Positions 58,815-64,000 of a DNA stretch of 64,000 nt are shown in pieces (positions within the stretch are counted from its first letter, which is position 1; every line of letters begins with the position of its first letter). The DNA comes from Ehretia macrophylla (taxonomy: Eukaryota; Streptophyta; Magnoliopsida; Boraginales; Ehretiaceae), in the NCBI GenBank assembly GCA_037974665.1, contig CM075778.1, forward strand, positions 15,241,001-15,305,000. Direction: 5' to 3'. The translations under genes were made by a program, and so were the position numbers. Under the pieces are notes generated by a model. The model was not told the origin of the DNA. It did no database searches and was given only the letters and a program-made list of their open reading frames with translations.

Positions 58815-61391
58815 TGTAACACCCCGATCCCTCTCGAGATCGGGAGTTCTATCAATCAATCTAATCACAACCCAATTGCAAACCCGGACGTAAAATTTTA
58901 AGGAAAGACGGACGGAGTCTCCCCTGTTTCTAGGCAAAATGCAAAACCTGCAATAGCATATAAGTGGACCAGCACCGTGTCCAACCATACAAACACCTCA
59001 AGGCCATCTGAGCATCTGTTCTCAACAATTAAACACAACAATATACACATTTCCAAGTACCCAAACTAATCTAACTTATTTCCTTTAGACAATTACATAC
59101 ATGCAATGAAATTAGACTATGCTAACTGGATACATAAACTAGATTTTCAAATCACTTCTATAACCTAGTAAAACTTAAATTACATTCCTTTTTAACATTA
59201 AATACAAACAACACATGAAACATACATCTTTGCATTTTTGACAACTCAAGCCATATAGCACGCAATGCAACTCTTCAAGCACGAACTTTCACATAATCAC
59301 AAACTTTCCAGCTAACATGGCATTTCCTGAAATGTGGTGGTGAGGAGTAAGTATACACAACACGTATACTCAGTGAGGGCGAGACAGATTAACGAGGTGG
59401 AGAGAAAGAAAGTCGTGCAATTCAAATAAGGCAGTTAAGCAATATAATCAATAAGAAAGCATTCAATACACACGACAATACAATAAACAATTAAAGAAAG
59501 CACTAACACAACCATTCAAAGCTATACCACACTCTGAAGGCTATGGTTCACTCATACGAGCAATGTACCGATCACGATTTCGATGACTTTAACGATGATG
59601 CACCGGCTCACCTACCTTATAACTTTCGTTAGAGTACTTCGGACATACTCTGTCAATTCTACGACCCAAAACTCCCTGGGCGGCAACCCAAGCGAGAATA
59701 GGAATAGGACACGGAGCTAGAGCAACCAACACTGGCAGCCCGAGACTACCCAGAGAGGCCCATCACTCACGCGCTTGACACTATGCAATGCAATACAAGA
59801 TACAAGCAATAAACGAGCGATAGCACAACAATACAGATTAGTGGCGATACATGAGATATCAAGCATTTACAATCAATACTAGCATTTAATTAACTTTTCA
59901 AGCTTAACTATCACTAATATCAACAATAACATCAATCAAACAAGTAATAGCAGTTCAAACACGAAAAATGACAAATATCACTATTCAATTTCTAACTTCC
60001 AAAGGCAATTACGAGCAAACGAGCTACGGGATTAGGAAACCGATTTCACTACATTCACTTAGGTACTACAAGGCACGTTTCTATGTCACTAAACTTCACT
60101 TTCTCACCCAAGGCCTGAAAGTCCACCTACTGCATTTGAACTACAGCTATGCTAACCGATCATTCAATCAACGCCACAACAGCGCCAAAAGTGCTTTCAT
60201 GCCCTCAATTGCAAAACCCCCAACTCAATTCGAGCACGGTCAACCTTTGGTCAAACGACCCTTTTACGTATCTTTGTCTAATTTCCAATTTTAACAAAGG
60301 CCGATCCGTTTCTATTGCATATTTTATCTTTCTATCACTAATGGCACCTATCCAAATCAAGCAATCGCAGTTCGGAACAAATTCCGAAATTCTAGGGTTT
60401 ACTATTCAAAATTCACTATTCATTATTTTTCTCCAATTTTAAATACGTAATTTTGACCGTAAAAATTGCTAAATAACTATTAAACAATGATCTACGAACT
60501 CAAAGGAAGCTATATCAAGCATTTATAGGCATTATAACACATTATATATCAAATCTAAAAATTTGAAACAAAATTCAAATTCGAATTAAAATGCACAAAG
60601 CGTGAAAACCCGCACAGAGATTGAAGACCAAGACCCGCAAGGACCTGAGCCACGACCCCCGAGCAATTCCACGCACGATTGTAGAAGAAAAATGCAAAAC
60701 AATTTTTTTTTTCTTTTCTCTCAAACTTTCAGCCATGGGGGGGACATGGATGGCATTTATGGTTTTGTTTTTTTTATTTTTGCCTTGTTTTATTATTTAA
60801 AAGGGTGACAAGGGTATTTTGGTCATTTGTAAAATCAAGCTTAAGTTAAAATTGATCAAATAAGCTTATTTTGATGCCATTTAATCCAATTCAAGTTAAA
60901 ACAATGCAATTTTAATGAAAACCAACTAAAACTATCTAAATTAAACTAAAAACATTTTTCACTAAGTCCGAGGAATATTTCTCTAACTCTCATTTTCGAA
61001 ATACTACGATCAAACGGTCAATAAATGATTGCTAATAAGGTGATGAGCAATAATAGAAAACTTTAATTTTTTTGAAAAGTAGAATAGTAGAATAGTTTAA
61101 AATTCACTCCGGCTCGGAGTTACTTTTCTCATTTATTTGAAAATCGAGTAATTTTAATGCAAGACAATTAAAACCGATTATTAAAATAATCAAATCAATC
61201 AAAATAATCAATATTTATTTAAAAATAATTAATTTAACTATTTCTAGAATATTTTAAAGAATTATGAAGTTAATAATAGAAATGAATGTTTAACTAAAAA
61301 TAAACACAAAATTCAATGTTAACATTTAAGATGACACTTAATTAAATGCAATTAAATGTCATTAAATGCATGCCGGGTTCGGGTTATCACA
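58815..61391 (-). mobile_element. Solo LTR of a gypsy element (2577 bp)
   Basis: It runs TGTAACACCCCGATCC to GGGTTATCACA, and this form implies minus orientation. Perfect TSD AGGAG lies at 58810-58814 and 61392-61396. No internal domain. It is related to the block at 1140-3870. Confidence 0.88.
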
Positions 61392-61542
61392 AGGAGTCTT
61401 TGTGAACTTGTATGAGTCTTTATGAACTTGTATCCTAGGTTCAAACAAACTCATTTATGCTTATATATACTCTCTCAAACTCATTTATGCTTACATTGTT
61501 ATTAATTGAGATAAGTTTTGTCATCATCAAAAAGGGGAATAT
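61392..61542 (+). other. Resumed retroelement internal end with polypurine tract
   Basis: It contains short direct repeats (AACTCATTTATGCTTA, twice) and the tract AAAAAGGGGAA at 61530-61540, directly before the next LTR. Confidence 0.55.
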
Positions 61543-62785
61543 TGTTAGCCTAAAGGGTTATTAAATCTTGGTTTTGATGATTACAAACCATAAATGTGTT
61601 TAATGAGTTTGTTAAGTGTTCAAAAGCAAAGATGAATCAAGGTTGACTCCGACTCTAAGATTATCGAGCTAAAGAAGGAAGAAGAACATCCATCAACTTA
61701 AGGAGAAGAGTTGAAGAATGAAGATGAAGTTATAAGGATGGAGACAGAAGTCAAAGGGGTATCGGTTGGGACTTGACTGGGGTTTTGGGGTTTGCAAATA
61801 GGCTTAATAGTGATTCTCAAACAACATTTTTGAAATGTGTGTTTTATACCTTACAAAACTTGTTCAAAAGAATTTTTTTTAAATACCCAACCCTTATAGT
61901 CTTGGTTCTACAGGACGACCCCTCGGCGACCAATCAACGGGTGGTAAAAGGGTAATCCGCCCGAGACCTGTCCACCGGACGAGGGTCTCTCGACTGGTCA
62001 ACTGGCGAACATGGGTCGATCGATCGGGCCAAAAATGCTGATTCAAAATATAGCCATTTGTGAATGTTGGGAGTATTAATAATACCATTTTTTCAGCTTT
62101 ATTAAGTGCTCTCAACTGTAAAATTTGAAATTATTGATTCAAAGCATTTACTCTTGAGATCTTTCATCATCTTAATCTTTGAATCATCACTGAGATATAC
62201 TTGAGCAAGAAATTGTGAGCAATATTGTGAGAAAGCATTTCTTGTATTCATCTACCCTATAAGAGGGAGCAAGAAATTGTGAGCAATATTGTGAGAAAGC
62301 ATTTCTTGTATTCATCTACCCTATAAGAGGGCTTTTATTATGATTCTCAAACACCTATCAAAAGAGAAAGTTAAACACTTTGAAATGAAGGATTTCCTTG
62401 TCAAAGGTGTTGGAGTGAAAGCTTTGTATTGAGAAGAGTTACCTTTCTATTGTAGTTGGTTTGTGGTCTCACCAACATTGAAGAGGTACCATAGTGAAGA
62501 TTATTGAAATCTTAAGTGGGGAGCTTAGGTCATGGACTTAGGCGGGGGCCGAACCACTCTAAATCGCGATTTGCAATCTCTTTCTCTCAACTCTATCTTT
62601 ACATTATTTTATGCACACCAAGTGTTTGAAAAATTGCATCACTCATATTTTATATTGCTAAAGTGTACATCTATTTAAGATAATTATTGATTAATCATTA
62701 CTAGTATATTGTCTAATCGAAAAAGTAGTATTATTGCCTATATAACCTAATTCACCACCCTCTTAGGTTTAATTAAGGGACAACA
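61543..62785 (+). repeat. Probable 3' LTR of a copia (SIRE-like) or non-autonomous element
   Basis: It starts TGTTAGCCTAAAGGG after a polypurine tract. The TCTTGGTTTTGATGATTACA sequence and the CTAATTCACCACCCTCTTAGG ending are typical of SIRE-like LTRs. The right end near CAACA (62785) is approximate. No 5' partner lies in the window. A 64-bp duplication lies inside. Confidence 0.6.
62203..62330 (+). repeat. 64-bp perfect tandem duplication in the LTR
   Basis: Two adjacent copies begin GAGCAAGAAATTGTGAGC at 62203 and 62267. No difference is visible, so the event is recent. Confidence 0.9.
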
Positions 62786-64000
62786 TATATAATGAAAAGA
62801 CTTACAAGAGGAGATCTTTTGCGACTGTGGCTAGCATAATTCTATCTGCCCTTGTGTGCAAGTTGCCTAACCAATAACTCCACAATACAATGTTTGGCAA
62901 AGACTTGCGAGCTATTTTTCCATTGCCATAAATTCATCTTGATATATATAATCCAAAGATGTAAGGGCAAGGCGTACGACCTCATATTTCATTACTTTTC
63001 TCAAAGTTTTCACAAGATTTGGTCTTGATCTTTTGATTTCTCACATGTTCGAAGTTTAAATATTTTGGATGTTATTTTAATCATGTTGAGAATCGAACAG
63101 ATAGAAAGTGAAATCTTTAAGAACTGATCATCTTCAGTAATATCTATTTGATTTGTTCAAAAAGATTTGTGGTGAAAAAGGCAGAACAAGAGAGCTAATT
63201 ATTCCTGAAGCTTCGCAACTATGAAAAGTTGTAGAAAGAAGGAATAAAATATTATTGGACATGGTTAAATATATGATGCTCATATAAGTTTCTCAATTAT
63301 GTGTTGGGAATATTCAACTACCATATATATACTTAATCGAGTGCCCTTGAATTCAGTCACTTCAACTACATATGAGTCATCGATAGGTAGAAAACTAGTC
63401 CGCAATGACTTATAGCCTTGTGAGTTGGCTATTTTGTTCCTGATATTTCTTATGAGCTTGAAAAATTGAAACCGAAAGAAAATATGTGCATTTTCATTTG
63501 GTACATTGACACTCCAAAGGGATTGTTCATTGATGAACAGATAGTGAGAGTGTGTTTGAACTCAACATTCTTGGATTTAGAATTTCCTAGTAGGAGATCC
63601 AGTTATCTGAATTGCATGCTCCTAATTGTCTTATCCATCACAATTTTTCAGTTGAAATGATGACTTGCTTCCGTTCACTGATCCAAGTAGGAAATAAACA
63701 CTAGTTTGGTTATGGTCAACTTGAATCTGTTTCGCGATCAAAGTGAGTTCATTTCCTGAACTGGTTTGTGGATCATGTTCACTTGCAACAGTAATTATGA
63801 AAATAAGTTTCTCTTACGATTACTAGTTTAGATGATGATGAGCTTAAGATAGTGGTTGAAGCTTTCTCATCTTTTTGTAAGAGAAACTAAGATGAGAGCA
63901 ATGGAAAAGAAATTGAATCCAATAAGAGATATATAGCTCGCCAATGGCTAAAAGTTGTACACAAATAGAGGGTATAACTTGTGAACAAACTTTTTGTTGT
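62786..64000. other. Unassigned DNA, possible copia scrap near 63466-63600
   Basis: No clear gene. The plus frame at 63466-63660 (IWYIDTPKGLFIDEQ) faintly recalls the copia integrase-RT linker, but I do not rely on it. The rest shows only AT-rich sequence. Confidence 0.3.

Noticed and set aside
63466..63660. Copia-like protein fragment
   Set aside because: Only a faint resemblance over about 40 residues; not enough for a gene call.
1..64000. CRISPR arrays, rRNA or bacterial operons
   Set aside because: No spaced short repeats, no rRNA-like sequence, and coding content is plant and retroelement type.

Overview
The window reads as nuclear DNA of a flowering plant, probably a eudicot: AT-rich, with one ordinary plant gene set in nested, mostly dead transposable elements. 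The single intact non-transposon gene is an intronless UGT89-type glycosyltransferase (17861-19309, minus). I cannot name the species.

Layout. 1-3870: unassigned DNA, a hairpin repeat and a truncated LTR-like block. 3874-17324: an L1-type LINE split by an old Ty1/copia element (4752-16510); the copia leader was itself hit by a gypsy element now reduced to a solo LTR (7222-9714). 17861-19309: the UGT gene. 20245-21505: probable LTR fragment with a 24-G tract. 21506-33040: two head-to-tail degenerate copies of an endogenous pararetrovirus (Caulimoviridae, florendovirus-like), each with capsid/zinc knuckle, protease, RT-RNase H, a downstream ORF of unknown function and an intergenic promoter region. 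33041-42777: a young complete Tekay-type Ty3/gypsy chromovirus (minus) with 2372-bp LTRs and TSD TGATG. 42783-47288: an inverted 5' portion of the same virus (primer site, movement protein, capsid start), split by a solo LTR (43030-45427, TSD ATCAA). 47289-47331: a scrap of the viral downstream ORF. 47332-57107: a second, older Tekay-type element (plus) with five in-frame stops and a truncated 3' LTR. 57108-62785: a copia/SIRE-like or non-autonomous LTR element carrying a plant transposon-protein-like pseudogene, split by a third solo LTR (58815-61391, TSD AGGAG). 62786-64000: little recognisable sequence.

History. The virus cluster came first and was then rearranged: tandem copies share premature stops, a third copy lies inverted, and a fourth scrap sits at the edge. 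Gypsy elements inserted into it later. Three solo LTRs with perfect 5-bp target duplications show repeated LTR-LTR recombination. None of the viral copies has intact reading frames. All coordinates of degenerate elements are approximate unless an LTR end or TSD is cited.
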